In this document: piece after piece, positions 47,376-60,570 of the stretch
Numbering within the stretch: position 1 is the stretch's first letter
How the letters are laid out: each line of letters starts with the position of its first letter
Assembly (NCBI GenBank): GCA_006176705.1
Contig: QRFJ01004941.1
Location: 55,143 to 119,142, forward strand
Source of the DNA: Cocos nucifera
Taxonomy: Eukaryota > Streptophyta > Magnoliopsida > Arecales > Arecaceae
Length of the DNA: 64,000 bases
Direction of reading: 5' to 3'
Position numbers and translations under genes: made by a program
Notes under the pieces: generated by a model
Seen by the model: the letters and a program-made list of their open reading frames with translations, nothing else
The model's database searches: none
What the model was told of the DNA's origin: nothing

Positions 47376-48682
47376 TGTTGCCTAGCTAGACAACCCAAGA
47401 CCTTGAGGGGGCAAATTGGGTTTTGAAAAATTTAAAATAGATATGTGCAGTAAAAATATTTGAAGCCTATGTGAAATGGATGTGAGAGCAAAGAAATGAA
47501 GAAGCAATAGTGCACACACACAAACAAGAAAATTTTGTAGCGGTTCGGTACATTTCCAGCACCAACATCCACTCTCGATGTAAGACTCTTGAGAATTTTA
47601 CTATAATCCTGCAAGATTATAGCCGCATAGTTTTCATAGGCTCACTATCCCAAAATCTAATTGATTTTTTTCTAGGTTCACAACCACAATCCTTACAATA
47701 ATTAGACAAGTCAATCCAAAATAATTAATGGAGAGAAAAATTTCAAAACCCAAGTTTCAGCCCCTGCTGAAACAAAGTACATGGAAAGAAATAAGAAAGA
47801 TTTACAATACACAATGCTCCTTTAAATGAGCTGAATTGTTGTCATTATAGTTCATTGAATGCTTCTTGAATGCTTGGAGTTAATGCACTTCAAAACTTGA
47901 GAGAACTTGAGTGAAAAAGATTTGCTCACAGAAAACTAGATGTTCATTGCTTTTTCTCTCATTTTTCTTAGATTATTCGAAAGTACATCTTCAAGCTTTT
48001 ATATCTAGAGTATTTTCTCTCATCTAGATATGATTGGAGTTCAGAAAAAGTAAAATCTAACCGTTGGAAAGCAGCAGATAGCCGTTGGAAGTGAGAAAAT
48101 TCAATTTGAAATGCTCCATCAAAATGTTGTCATAGTATCTTGAGACCTCTCGATTTATCTCGAGACATCTCATCAGATTTTGAGGCCTCTCAGTTTGATC
48201 AGGAGATCTCTTGCCTTTAGTCGCTCAAAAAATAGCTTTCTGAAAAAATTATATTGCTTGAGATCGAGAGCTCTCGATTTTGAATGAGAACTCTCGTCAA
48301 GACTGCGAGACCTCTCGAGAATCCTACAAGACCTCTCGCTCTTAGAGCACAGAAACTGTGTTTCTATCTCCTAAGACTGAGAGCTCTCAAGATTAACTCG
48401 AGACCTCTCGAAACCATGCCAAAAGTTTATTTGGGCATGTCAGACCTTACGAGACTCTCAAAAAACTTTTGAGACCTCTCAAAAAATTCTCCAAGGCTAT
48501 TTTGAGAGAATTTTTTCTATCAATCAAGAGGATTTGATTTTCATTTGAATTGAGCTTCATGTTATCTTCATTTTGATCAAAGAACTCTCTTTCTTCTGAC
48601 ATTTGAACACTTAAAATAAAATATATTAGTAATCATTTGCCTTAATGTTTGGTCATCATCAAAATCACTTAGGGGATCAATA
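47376..48682 (-). repeat. Element H 3' LTR (1307 bp), Maximus/SIRE-like
   Basis: The complement starts TATTGATCCCC (expected TGTTG) after a purine tract at 48683-48696 (AAGAAGGAGGAGAT) and ends GGCAACA at 47376. The end CAATTTGCCCCCTCAAGG is of the CACCCCCTC type common in SIRE-like LTRs. It contains the motif array at 48135-48480. Confidence 0.7.
48135..48480. repeat. GAGACCTCTCGA / GAGAGCTCTCGA motif array in H LTR
   Basis: More than ten copies of GAGAYCTCTC-type motifs, several inside TCGAGA...TCTCGA. Some are perfect palindromes, for example GAGAGCTCTC at about 48264 and 48381. Spacing is irregular. Confidence 0.8.
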
Positions 48683-48696
48683 ATCTCCTCCTTCTT

Positions 48697-49150
48697 GATG
48701 ATGACAAAACATCAAGCAATTCATAAAAAGAATGCAAGGGATATATGTGCCATGTATCAATGAATGAAAGAAAATGACATGCTCAATTTTAAGAGTGCTC
48801 AAATTCTCAATGATATACACAATGTACCAACAATGCTCCTCAATGTGTGCTCTTTTGATTTGTATGAGATTAAATAGTTTTCTTTCTTTTTGTGATTATA
48901 CATTTTTCTCCCTTATACTTTTTCTCTTAATTTTTTGGTATCTATCTCCCCCTTTTTGTCAACATCAAAATCACAATGGAGAGTGTCAGACATTATGGCA
49001 AAGAAGGCAAGAACATAATTAAAAAAGTTTGATTCCATTGCATAAGATTGAAATTACAATGACAAAATTGTATATTGATTTACAAAAAATAGGTCTATAC
49101 CAATATACTCAAAGATACACTAAGCAACATAAACAAAGAAGGAACTAGAC
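48697..49150 (-). other. Element H 3' spacer
   Basis: Non-coding and AT-rich, with a second purine tract (complement AAAAAGGGGGAGA near 48949-48962), as in element G's 3' spacer. Confidence 0.55.
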
Positions 49151-49700
49151 CTATTCCTCATTAGAGAGTAATTCTATAATTGGTTCAGATGAAGATCTAG
49201 GTTTAGATGATGATAAGTGAGGTGCAGGTCGAGGAGATGGTGAGAATCAAGAAGTGGATGGAGTCTGAGATCTAAGGCTGCCAATTCGATCCATAATCTG
49301 CTATAATGATGAGATGAGCACTTCCATAGTGATGCATTGGATGGTGATGTTCTCCTCTAGTCTCTTTGCAATTATGTCAGTCTCGAATAAAAGAAGTTCA
49401 ATTTGAGTTGACGACCTATATTATTCCTTCTCTTAAATTTCAAGCCTTTGTGATAATCCACAAAGTTGTTGGCTAAGCATTTCAGTCTGTCCCTCAAATG
49501 ATATCCTTGGTTTCTCAATGCTCACCAACAGTTGATGTTTTATACTGGAGAGGATGTCAAAGAACTTTTCGGATACTTTTTGAGCTACTTCCTCTACCAC
49601 CTTTTCAATTAAACTTTTTTGATCAAAAATAGAGGAAGGTGCAGGAAAATGACTTGGAGGCCCTTGTGGAGTAGGTGGAGACCCAGGTGTGGTGAATGAA
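49151..49700 (-). pseudogene. ORF2 C-terminal remnant of element H
   Basis: On the complement one frame runs from the cut at ~49700 to the stop at 49151-49153. It begins PPTPQGPPSHFPAP, has a helical coiled-coil-like part (LIEKVVEEVAQKVSEKF, RLEENITIQCITMEVL) and a Ser/Pro-rich end SSSEPIIELLSNEE, with about four in-frame stops. Position, composition and helical C-terminus parallel ORF2 of element G. The N-terminal part is outside, beyond the LTR I insertion. Function unknown. Confidence 0.55.
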
Positions 49701-49701
49701 A

Positions 49702-50074
49702 TGTTAGATGTGTGCCCTAGAAGCCAAATTGGTTAAACACTTGTAATACACTTCTAAGGATAATTTTATAATTTTGATTATAAATTAATAAAAAAATTAT
49801 TTTCTATCATAATGTATATTTAAAGTATCTATGATACATCCTTTGAGTTAATTGTAATGACAATCCATATTTTCAAGAGTTGAAAATTTGAGTTATGAAC
49901 TCATAAATTGCTACCGACCATGGATCATCACAAGGATGGTGATCGATCCAAAAGATTGGTGTATGATCCCTTTCTTAGGATAGATATGTCTTGAGTCTAT
50001 GGTGTGGAGATACCTGAGTGAGAATATAGGTACTCATTAGAGAACGAGGGTATTGAGCGTGACCACCTTGAGCA
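49702..50074 (+). repeat. Angela-like LTR I, first 373 bp
   Basis: TGTTAGATGTGTGCCCTAG start, inserted into H. It is more diverged than J or K, closer in places to element E. It is interrupted by LTR J at 50075; the rest must lie beyond the window. Confidence 0.8.
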
Positions 50075-53000
50075 TGTTAGATATATGTGCCCTAGAAGCC
50101 AGAATTGGCTGACACTTGTAATACACTTCTAGGGGCAAAATTATAATTTTGACTAAAATCAATAAATGGGTTATTATTCTATCACATGTGTGTATTTAGT
50201 GTCTGTGATACATCCTTTGAGTTAATGGTAATGATAATTCATATTTTCAAGAGTTGAAAATTTAAGACATGAATAATCATTATTAACTCATAAATTGCTC
50301 CGGACCATAGGATCATCACGAGGATGGTGATTGATCCGGAAGGTTGGTGTACAATCGCTTCTCTTTAGTAGATGAGTCTTGAGTCTACGGTGTGGAGACA
50401 CCAGAGCGAGAGTACAGGTACTCGTTAGAGAACGAGGGCACTGAGCATGACCACCTCGAGTAGTCATTAGGGAGTCTACCTTCTCGTCAATGACTGACTC
50501 GATGCTGCAGTAGTGTGTCTGGTTCTTTGACCTGAGATGCATCGGCAGTTCACCTTGAGGGTGTTATAGTTTGACTACACCATTACTCGGTCTCCTAGCC
50601 ATATGGAACCCTGAGGTGTATGTTGGCTATGACATGTTCATTGTAGGAACTGGATTGCATCAAGATGGAATCTATCTACCTCGGTGGTAGAGGAGTAGCC
50701 CTATGATGATCATGAGAATCAAGTCCATAAATCCATGGCCATGGTATAGTGAAATAATAGAAAGAGTTTCTATTTAGATTTTCACATTGGACTCGAATCG
50801 AATGATTACATCATATGATAGAGACTAGGGTTTGACGAGTTCACCTTAACCCTAATCTGATCGGGGCTCAAGATAAAAGAACTAAATCACACAGGTAGCT
50901 GCACCAAGAGGTTCACATTCAGTTCTGATGGGTTGCCACCATATACTGCTAGGTGTCACTGGTGGATTTTGGGAGCAATTAGAATGATTTAGATGATCGA
51001 TCATTCTAGCTGTTCGAATCAGAAGAGTTCTGATCCATCGAAAGGAGTTTCGATGATGTCGTGGATAGAGATCATGACATATCCCATTTGTTAGATATAT
51101 GTGCCCTAGAAGCCAGAATTGGTTGACACTTGTAATACACTTCTAGGGGCAAAATTGTAATTTTGACTATAATTAATGAAATGGGTTATTTTCTATCACA
51201 CATGTGTATTTAGTGTCTGTGATACATCCTTTGAGTTAATGGTAATGATAATTCATATTTTCAAGAGTTGAAAATTTAAACATGAATAATCATTATTAAC
51301 TCATAAACAGCTCCCGACCATAGGATCATCACGAGGATGGTGATTGATCCGAAAGGTTGGTGTACGATCGCTTCTTTTAGTAGATGAGTCTTGAGTCTAC
51401 GGTGTGGAGACACCGGAGTGAGAGTACAGGTACTCGTTAGAGAACGAGGGCACTGAGCGTGACCACCTCGAGTAGTCATTAGGAAGTCTACCTTCTCGTC
51501 AATGACTGACTCGATGCTGCAGTAGTGTGTTTGGTTCTTTGACCTGAGATGCATCGGCAGTTCACCTTGAGGGTGTTATAGTTTGACTACACGATTACTC
51601 GGTCTCCTAGCCATATGGAACCCTGAGGTGTATGTTGGCTGTGACATGTTCATTGTAGGAACTGGATTGCATCAAGATGGGATCTATCTACCTCGGTGGT
51701 AGAGGAGTAGCCCTATGATGATCATGAGAATCAAGTCCTGAAGCCCATGGCCATGGCAGAGTGAAATAATAGAAAGAGTTTCTATTTAGATTTTCACATT
51801 GGACTCGAATCGAATGATTACATCATATGACAGAGACTAGGGTTTGACGAGTTCACCTTAACCCTAATCTGATCGGGGCTCAAGATAGAAGAACTTAATC
51901 ACACAGGTAGCTGTACCAAGAGGTTCGCATTCAGCTCTGATGGGTTGCCACCATATACTGCTAGGTGTCACTGGTGGATTTTGGGAGTAATTAGAATGAT
52001 TTAGATGATCGATCATTCTAGCTGTTCGAATCAGAAGAGTTCTGATCCATCGAAAGGAGTTTCGATGATGTCTATGATAGAGATCATGACATATCCCATT
52101 ACCATACAGAACTGAACCTAACTGGTCACACAAACAAGGGTTTGAATCTGGTGATCATCAATTGAACTGATCTAGTTCAATTGATCTGAATGAGATTCAA
52201 TTAGGTTCAAGGAAATCGTGCTAGCACTCGATTGAACCTAACGTTCTTCTTTTACTATCATAAATAAGTTGTCCTGACTGAGCCAAAGGAGTTTGTGCTC
52301 AATCAGAGGCCTTCATATGGTCTGACTGGAGGTTGTCCAAGTCAGAATAGGTTGTCTTATTTGTAAGACATTACCTGCCATTTTTGGTCACCTGCCATTT
52401 CTTATTCTTTGACTTTGGTCAAAAGTCTACCTTTGACTGGTCAAACATTGACCATTCACCCTTTGACTTTTGACCACATGTCATGCACCTATTGAAGAGC
52501 TGGTGGGGCTTGTCCCCCTACCAGAACCTGGCAAGGAGAAGGGTGCACGCCAAGGGTGGCGTGAGCCCAAGTAGGAGGCGCCTAGGAGTCCTTGTTGGAC
52601 AAGGACTCCACCTCCCTTTTGGATTCCAATCAGAGTTCTACTAAGAATCCAGTTTGACTGGTCTTAGGCACCCTCTAAGGAGGAATCCAGGGGTCTCTAT
52701 TCCAACAAATCAGATTTAGATCTGATTTCACAAAGGGTTGTGATTGGTTGAGAGGAAGAGGAGTTGGATCACAAGAGGTCTATAAATAAGACCCTGCGCC
52801 CAACCCTAATTCTAATGAGATTTCCCACGCCCCAAGGCTGCCTCTCCCCTCCTTCTCCATGCCATAGTCTCTGCTCCCCTTGCTCTCCACGTCCAAAAGG
52901 GTTTTGGATTTAGTTTGGTGCGATTCAGATCAAGGAAAGGCGATCAAAAGCAAGAAGGCTGCGCTGCTGCAAAAGGACGACTGCAGATATTCAAAAGAGT

Positions 53001-54631
53001 TTTGAAGATCCTCCAGATCAGATCCAGATCTAATTTTTGGAGGTGTGATAGAGAAGAAGAGGTTCTCCAGATCCAACCCGAGTGGATACCGGTAGAGGCC
53101 AGGCGCTTGCGTGGCTAAGATCCAGAACCTTCCGCTGCAATCAGGATCATCTACAGGGTAATAGGATTACCCAAATCAGGTAAATTGAATTTGATTTAAT
53201 TTATCTTGTTTTATTTTATTTATTAAAATAATAAGATCAGATCTGAAACATATCAAGATTTGATTGAGATCAAGAGAAAATTTTTGAAATATATCTCTTG
53301 ATCTAATCAGATCTGAACGAACCTGGACCGGGAAATCAGGATTTCCCTTCACCATTACCATATAGAACTGAACCTAACTGGGTCACACAAACAAGGGTTT
53401 GAATCTGGTGATCATCAATTGAACTAATCTAGTTCAATTGATCTGAATGAGATTCAATTAGGTTCAAGGAAATCGTGCTAGCACTCGATTGAACCTAACG
53501 TTCTTCTTTTGCTATCATAAATAAGTTGTCCTGTCTGAGCCAAAGGAGTTTGTGCTCAAACAGAGGCCTTCATGTGGTCTGACAGGAGGTTGTCCAAGTC
53601 AGAAAAAGTTGTCTTATTTGTAAGACATTACCTACCATTTTTGGTCACCTGCCATTTCTTGTTCTTTGACTTTGGTCAAAAGTCTACCTTTGACTGGTCA
53701 AATGTTGACCGTTGACACTTTGACTTTTGACCACATGTCATGCACCTATTGGAGAGCTGGTGGGGGCCTGTCTCCCTACCAGAACCTGGCAAGGAGAAGG
53801 GTGCACGCCACCCTAAGCGTGTGCCCAAGTTGGAGGCGCCTAGGAGTCCTTGTTGGATAAGGACTCCATCTCCTTTTTGGATTCCAATTAGGAGTTCTTC
53901 TAAGAACCAACTTTGACTGGTCTTAGGTGCCCTCTAAGGAGGAATCTAGGGGTCTCTATTCCGACCAATCAGATTTAGATCTGATTTCACAAAGGGTTGT
54001 GATTGGTTGGGAAGAAGAGGAGTTGGATCACAGCTAGTCTATAAATAAGACCCTGTATCCAACTCAGATTGGATGAGATAGAGAGATTGATGCGATCATA
54101 GTTTCTCCATGCCCCAAGGCTGCCTCTCCCCTCCTTCTCCACGCCATAGTCTCTTCTCCCCTTGCTCTCCACGTCCAAAAGGAGTTTTGGACCTTGGTTG
54201 GTGCGATTCAAATCAAAGAAAGGCGATCAAAAATAAGAAGGCTGCGCTGCTGCAAAGGACGACTGCTCATCTTCAAAAGAGTTTTGAAGATCCTCCAGAT
54301 CAGATTCAGATCTAATTTTTGGAGGTGTGATAGAGAAGAAGAGGATCTCCAGATCCAACCCGAGTGGATACCGATAGAGGCCAGGCGCTTGCGTGGCTAA
54401 GATCCAGAACCTTCCGCTGCAAACAGGATCATCAACAGGGTAATAGGATTACCCAGATCAGGTAAATTAAATTTGATTTAATTTATATTTTTAATTTTAT
54501 TTATTAAATTAATAAGAATCAGATCTAAATATATCAAGATCTGATTGGATTAGAGAAAAAATTTTTGAAATATATTCTTGATCTGATCAGATCTGAACGA
54601 ACCAGGACTGAGAAATCAGGAATTTCCTTCA
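50075..54631 (+). repeat. Angela-like 5' LTR J, split by solo LTR K
   Basis: The parts 50075-51088 and 53352-54631 join to an LTR of about 2.29 kb (five bases of it are the target duplication). It starts TGTTAGATATATGTGCC and ends TTTCCTTCA, followed by a PBS, so it is a 5' LTR. TATAAATA at 54040-54047; eight W-box cores at 53665-53732. Confidence 0.85.
51089..53351 (+). repeat. Solo LTR K (2263 bp)
   Basis: A complete LTR, TGTTAGATATATG...TTTCCCTTCA, with no internal region. It is flanked on both sides by CCATT (51084-51088, 53352-53356) and interrupts LTR J precisely. This is the hallmark of recombination between two LTRs of a former element. TATA 52781-52788, W-box cluster 52408-52476 (seven cores), hairpin 52157-52185. 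Confidence 0.93.
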
Positions 54632-55214
54632 ACTGGTATCAGAGCCATGGTTCTAAATTGTTTAGATCTGATTTTAAATTTATTTTAACTAGAAAATAAT
54701 TGATTTTAGATGTCACATGAGATGTGATCAGATCTGAAATCAAAAAAAATTAAAATTAAATAATTTGGATCTAAGATTAGAAGATATGCATGACTAGTTC
54801 TAGAATAGAATAGTTCTATAGAATATTTTTGCATATTTTTGATTTAATCTGATTAAATCATATTTTAGATCTTTTTATTTACTATTTTTTGATATTATAA
54901 GTGTTATAATAACATCTAAAAAATAGCAAATAAAATTATTTAATTTTTGAATATCATATGAGATATGATTGATGCATGTCTAGACTAGTTGTAGAATAGT
55001 TCTACATAATTGTCTAGATTAGAATTTATTTTGATTAGATTAATTTAAATCTAATTTTTTAGATTATTATGAGATAATTTAGATCTGAAAACATGCATAA
55101 TTATGATACATGAGATGTATGCAAAATATGCCATGATTAGATCTACTTTATATATGAGATATATGATATAGATCTGATATTGTTTTGTAGTATTGAATGT
55201 TCCTGATTAAGACG
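54632..55214 (+). other. PBS and truncated leader of element J
   Basis: The PBS TGGTATCAGAGCC is at 54634-54646, followed by 570 bp of leader matching 56226-56816. It ends at CCTGATTAAGACG where an inverted LTR tail begins. Confidence 0.8.
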
Positions 55215-56225
55215 TGAAGGGAAATCCTGATTTCCCGGTCCAGGTTCGTCCAGATCTGATTAGATCAAGAGATATATTTCAAAAATTTTCTCTTGATCTT
55301 AATCAGATCTTGATATATTTCAGATCTAATTCTTATTATTTTAATAAATAAAATAAAACAAGATAAATTAAATCAAATTCAATTTACCTGGTTTGGGTAA
55401 TCCTATTACCTGTAGATGATCCTGATTGCAGCGGAAGGTTCTGGATCTTAGCCACGCAAGCGCCTAGCCTCTACCAGTATCCACTCGGGTTGGATCCGGA
55501 GATCCTCTTCTTCTCTATCACACCTCCAAAAATCAGATCTGGATCTGATCTGGAGATCTTCAAAACTCTTTTGAAGATCTGCAGTCATCCTTTTGAGCAG
55601 CGCAGCCTCTTGATTTTGATCGCCTTTCCTTGATCTGAATCGCACCAACCTAAGTCCAAAACACCTTTTGGACGTGGAGAGCAAGAGGAGAAGACCTCTT
55701 CCCTCCTTCTCATGCCATAGGTCTATCTTTCTCTCTTGCTCTCCACGTCCAAAGGTGTTTTGGACTTAGTTTGGTGCGATTCAGATCAAGAAAGACGAAT
55801 CAAAATCAAGAAGCCTTTTCCTTCTTTACGCTGCTGCAAAAGGACGACTGCAGATCTTCAAAAGAGTTTTAAGATTCCTCCAGATTTCAGATCCAGATCT
55901 AAATTTTGGAGGTTGTGATAGAGAAAAGAGGGTCTCCAGATCCAGCCCGAGTGATACTGGGTAGAGGCTTGCGCTTGCCATGGCTAAGATCAGAACCCCT
56001 TCCGCTGCATCAGGGATTCATTCTACAGAGGTAATAGGATTACCCAAACCTGGTAAATGAATTTGATTTAATTTATCTTGTTTTATTTTATTTATTTAAA
56101 ATAATAAGAATTAGATCTGAAACATAATAAGATCTGATTAAGATCAAGAGAAAATTTTTGAAATATATCTCTTGATCTAATCAGATCTGACAACCTGGAC
56201 CGCGGGAATCAGGAATTTCCCTTCA
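55215..56225. repeat. Large palindrome of two LTR 3' ends
   Basis: Left arm 55215-55688 is an LTR tail in minus orientation (TGAAGGGAAATCC...GCAAGAG). Right arm 55733-56225 is the same tail in plus orientation (CTCTTGCTC...CCCTTCA). The spacer is about 44 bp of LTR sequence. Arms are about 480 bp; the right arm has more small indels. Confidence 0.88.
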
Positions 56226-58131
56226 ACTGGTATCAGAGCCATGGTTCTAGATTGTTTAGATCTAATTTTAATTTTATTTTAATTAGAAAATAAAGTTATT
56301 TCAGATTGTCACATTGAGATGTGATCATATCTGAAATCAAGAAAATAAAATTAAATGATTTGAAGATCTAAAGAACATAAGATATGCATGGACTAGTTCT
56401 AGAATGAATAGTTCGTATAGAATAGTTTTGCATGTCTTGATTTAATCTGATTAAATCATATTTTTAGATTCTCTTATTTACCTATTTTATGATTATTTAT
56501 AAAGTGTTATAATAAACATCTGATAAACACAAATAAAAATTATTTAATTTTAAATAATCAATGAGATATGATAGATGGCAAATGACTAGACTAAATTTGT
56601 AAATAGTTCTACATAATTGTCTAGATTAGATTTATTTGATTTAGATTCAATTTAAATCTAATTTTTTGATTATTATGTGATAATTTAGATCTGAAAACAT
56701 GCATGAATTGTACATGAGATGTATGCAAAATATGCCTTGATTAGATCTAAATTTGATATGAGAATATATGGATTTAGATCTTATAACTGTTTTGCTAGAT
56801 TTACATTGTTCCTGATTAAGGCGTTCCTCTGGCGTCCGATCATTAAGAATGAAGAAGGGTTTAAAGGCCTCTCTTCCCATTCGATGGGGTGTTCTTATGA
56901 TGTGTAGGGGTGCTTGCTGTTCGTCCTTAATCAGAAAACCCCAAAACTTACTTCCAAAACCCTAGAATCCGAAAACCCTAGGATTTATTGTTGCATATTT
57001 GTTTGAACCCAACTTAATAAGAAATTAATTATGGAATATAAATTAGCGTCTTTTAAAATTGAGAATTTTCAGAATCTAAAGACATATTCATTAATACTGG
57101 TGTTCTGGCTTGGGTAGCTCAATTAGGTCTAAGCGTTTGAATCAAACCGAATCAAGAGTTGGTTAGATGATCAACAATTGCTTAAATTGACCAACCTATA
57201 GATTAAGTCTGCGTCAAGATCGAGTCTGATCAATTCAAGACCTAATTTAGGCTCAGAGGTTAGAGTCTGGCTTTGTAGGCTAACCCAATTGTTCTGGACT
57301 CAACAATTGTGCTAAGGTAAGATTTGGCACAGACGACCGACTGGTTTTAATTGGAAGCTACTCGACCTGAATGCGTTCTTGTGCCGACAGTTAACGGCAT
57401 ATTCCTTCCACCGGTCTCACTTACCTGGCCAATCTGTTGACAACAGTTCTTGATCTGAGGCCTGGTCAATAATCCGAGCTGACCCATGCCACTAGGTTAG
57501 TCATAATGTTATGACTAAGCCAAGTCTAGTTTAATGAGACCTAAATCAATTCTCCCTAGAAAAGATTAAGTCCGAGGTCTTCACCATTGTAGACATGCGG
57601 GCCCCTTCCCGGGGTGATTGCTTCTCGGCTGGATTACAGTGGCCTCAGTTGCACCGGGGAAGACGGCAACCATGTCTATTAGCATTGGATTGCTTATGGC
57701 TGGAGGATGAGTGTCTCAATATTCCGGATACGGTGAGAAACCCAATTAGGAACCCAGTCTATGCCAAATGGCTGGGTCTGACTTTAACTAAGGATGGATC
57801 AATATTCCGGATACAGGTGAGAATTCCATGAATAGAGACCAAGTTTTGGGTGACACCATGATTAGAGAATCAATTGAACAAGAGTTGTTCACTCGAATTG
57901 GCTACCCCATCACCAATAACTGTTAGGTGCAGGTGATGACAGTCCAGTTGGTGAGACCGCAACCACCCACTAGAAATCATCAATCAGCAGAGATTTTTGC
58001 ATCTCTACAGCAGGAGTGTGGGATCCAAGAGAAAATAGTGGGAGCTAATTGTTTAAAATAAATCTCTAAATAAATTGGTCAAGTCAAAAATTACAGTATC
58101 TAACTAGAATCTTTGAATCTCTACCAGGAAA
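56226..58131 (+). other. PBS and 5' leader of element M
   Basis: PBS TGGTATCAGAGCC at 56228-56240, then a full leader of about 1.9 kb matching those of B and E in opposite orientation, with many single-base differences. No ORF. It repeats the first 570 bp of J's leader. Confidence 0.8.
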
Positions 58132-59400
58132 ATGTGCGTATCCAACCCACTGGCACGTATCCTAGGACACACATAGACTGACTGGACCCAATTTAATAAG
58201 ATGGCTCAGGAACTACAAAATTGTTTGTGGTTCAGAGAAGTTAACACATGTTTTGGATCCAGGACCCTTCCCACCTTACCAGCTCGTCCATCCACTGAAT
58301 AGGGAAGCGTCTCTGGAAAAAATGGGATTGAGAAAGATAATGAAGCCGAGATACTACATGTTGGGCTTCGATGTCTGATGTAAGCTTCCAACGCCAACAA
58401 TGAGAATATATCGGACTGCTCGCCAAATGTTGGCTCACCTGCAGGAGATGTTTGGCGTGAACAGAGTCGCGCAGCCAAATATCAAGTTCACAAAAATGAC
58501 TTTTAAAGCGTAAAGATGCATGATGGCAGTCAGTCCAAGATCAGCTGTCTGACAATGATCAAGGACATGGAAGAGCTGAAGAAGCTCGGGTTGAAGTTGG
58601 ACTTAGATTTGCAGAAACGATAGTATATCATGCAATATCCTTGACTGATGCATATGGGCAATTCATCGATGTTAATTACCACATGCATAAACTCAAAATT
58701 CCATTGCCGAGTGATGAATATCTGGTTTACCGCCCCCCCCTGATCTTTCTTATGAAAGGTTCTTAAAGGCTCAGTTCTTGCTATGGAACGGGGAACTTCT
58801 TTCAAAAGAAATCTTATGGAAAAGAAAAGGAAGTCTGTGAAAAAGCAAAATGGTTAGAAGGATCAAAGAAGAAGAAGGCAGAACCGAAGAAGAAGGCGAT
58901 GGCAAAGGAAAAGTGTTTCCATTGCCAACAGTGACGGCCATTGAAAGCGAAACTGTCCTACTTACCTGGCCACCCTAAAGAACAAGGAAGGAAGGTCCTT
59001 GCTGGAGGTATGCCTTATTGAGTCTAACCTTACGGTTTCTCTCTACATCCAGTTGGTGTGCTTGAATCGGGTTCTAGTGCTCATCGTGCACTTCTATGCA
59101 GGTCTTGAGGATTACAGGAGGCTGAGGGATTGAGACATGATCCTACGGCATCGGTAATGGAGCAAGAGTGCTGCAGTAGCCGTGGGAACATACCCTCTCG
59201 ATACCATCTGGTTTAGACTTAGTTTTAAAAAGACTGTTATTATGTGCCTGCAGCTAGCAGGAATTTGATTTCTGTTTCATGCTTAGCACAAGAAGGTATG
59301 TGTCACCGTCTCTTTAAGACCTATTGTAAATATTCTTTTATGAAAGAAATAAAATTGCAAAGGTTCCTTGTTAATTTGGTCTTTATCAGTTGCATATTGA
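58132..59400 (+). pseudogene. Gag-nucleocapsid-protease of element M, heavily frameshifted
   Basis: The Gag start at ATG 58132 reads MCVSNPLARILG, then breaks within a few codons. The zinc knuckle begins CFHC at about 58914, but one extra C shifts the frame and brings a stop. The protease signature near 59061 reads LESGSSAH, so the catalytic Asp codon GAC/GAT is GAA. It aligns along its length with element B's gag on the other strand. Confidence 0.75.
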
Positions 59401-60570
59401 TTACCTGTTTTTAACTATCGAGCAAAACCGTGAAATGCCAAAACGACTCTAGTAAGTCCAAACGTAACAAGATAATCTATGGCCACCTGAGATTAGGTCA
59501 TATAGTAGAAAGATAGGATTAACAAAATTGGAGAAAAAATGGGCTATTGAGTCCATTGACTTTTGAGTCGTATCCAAAATGTGAATCTTGTCTCAAGGCA
59601 AAAATGACTAAACTCCTTTTGTTGACATGGGGAGAGGGCCACAGATCTTCTTGCCTAGTACATACTGATTGTGTGCGGCCCCATTCGATGTTGCCGGCTA
59701 GAGGCAATTTTGTCTATTCAATTACCTTTACGATGATCTGTCCTAGGTATGGGGTATGTGTATCTTAGTGAGACATAAGTCTGAAAGCACTTTGAAAAGT
59801 TCAAAGAATTCAGGACAATGAAGTAGAAAACAAACTGAAAAAACCAATTTAAAGGTTCTTCGATTAGATCGAGGAGGTTGAATACCTTAGCCGGGAATTC
59901 CTTAGATTATCTTAAGGAGAAAATGCATAGTCGCTCAATGGACTCCCACCAGGAACACCTCAACTCAACGGGATTTCAGAATGGGAGAAACGGACCTCTA
60001 TTAGATATTGTCGATCCATGAGAGCTTCACAGACCTCCTAGATTTTCTTTGGGACATTCATTATTAACTTCAATCTTATTTACTGAATAGGTTCCTCTAA
60101 ACCATCCTACCACACCGTATGAGATATGGCATGGTAAGAAACCAAGTCTTGAGTCATCTCCGAATTGGGGTTGTCCGGGGCTTATGTCCAAAAGGACAAC
60201 AAGTGACAAGTTAGAGTTTAGGTCTTTAGAGCTCGATTCATAGATATCCTAAAGAGTCATTAGGATACTTATTTTACATTCCAGAGACCACAAATTGTTG
60301 TTCATATTCCATCGCTGAGTCGACATGCCATATTTCTTGAAAAATAGTTTTATTCAAGATAGTGGCGTTGGAAAAGCAAAGGGGGGATTAAGCTGATGAG
60401 AAGTCTCACAAGCAGAAAGAGCTAAGGACCAAGTGGAACCCAAATCAGTTGAGCCAATAAGAACACTACCTCCTCCACCCTCGTAGATCGGAAAGAGTTT
60501 TCCGTCCCCCTGAAACAGTACTTAAGGTATTATTTTCAGAGGATATAGAGGAAATATTCCTCATAGGCTA
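59401..60570 (+). pseudogene. Degraded integrase of element M
   Basis: Fragments in all three frames. 59547-59768 keeps SPLTFESYPKCESCLKAKMTK (split by small errors) and HTDCVRPH, a damaged HTDVCGPF holding the first catalytic Asp. 60110-60135 matches the MRYGMVRNQV region, and 60470-60560 the linker with RSERVFRPP-type sequence. It cannot encode an intact integrase. Confidence 0.7.

Noticed and set aside
48135..48480. CRISPR-like repeat array
   Set aside because: Motifs are short, imperfect and irregularly spaced inside a plant LTR; no spacers of regular length.
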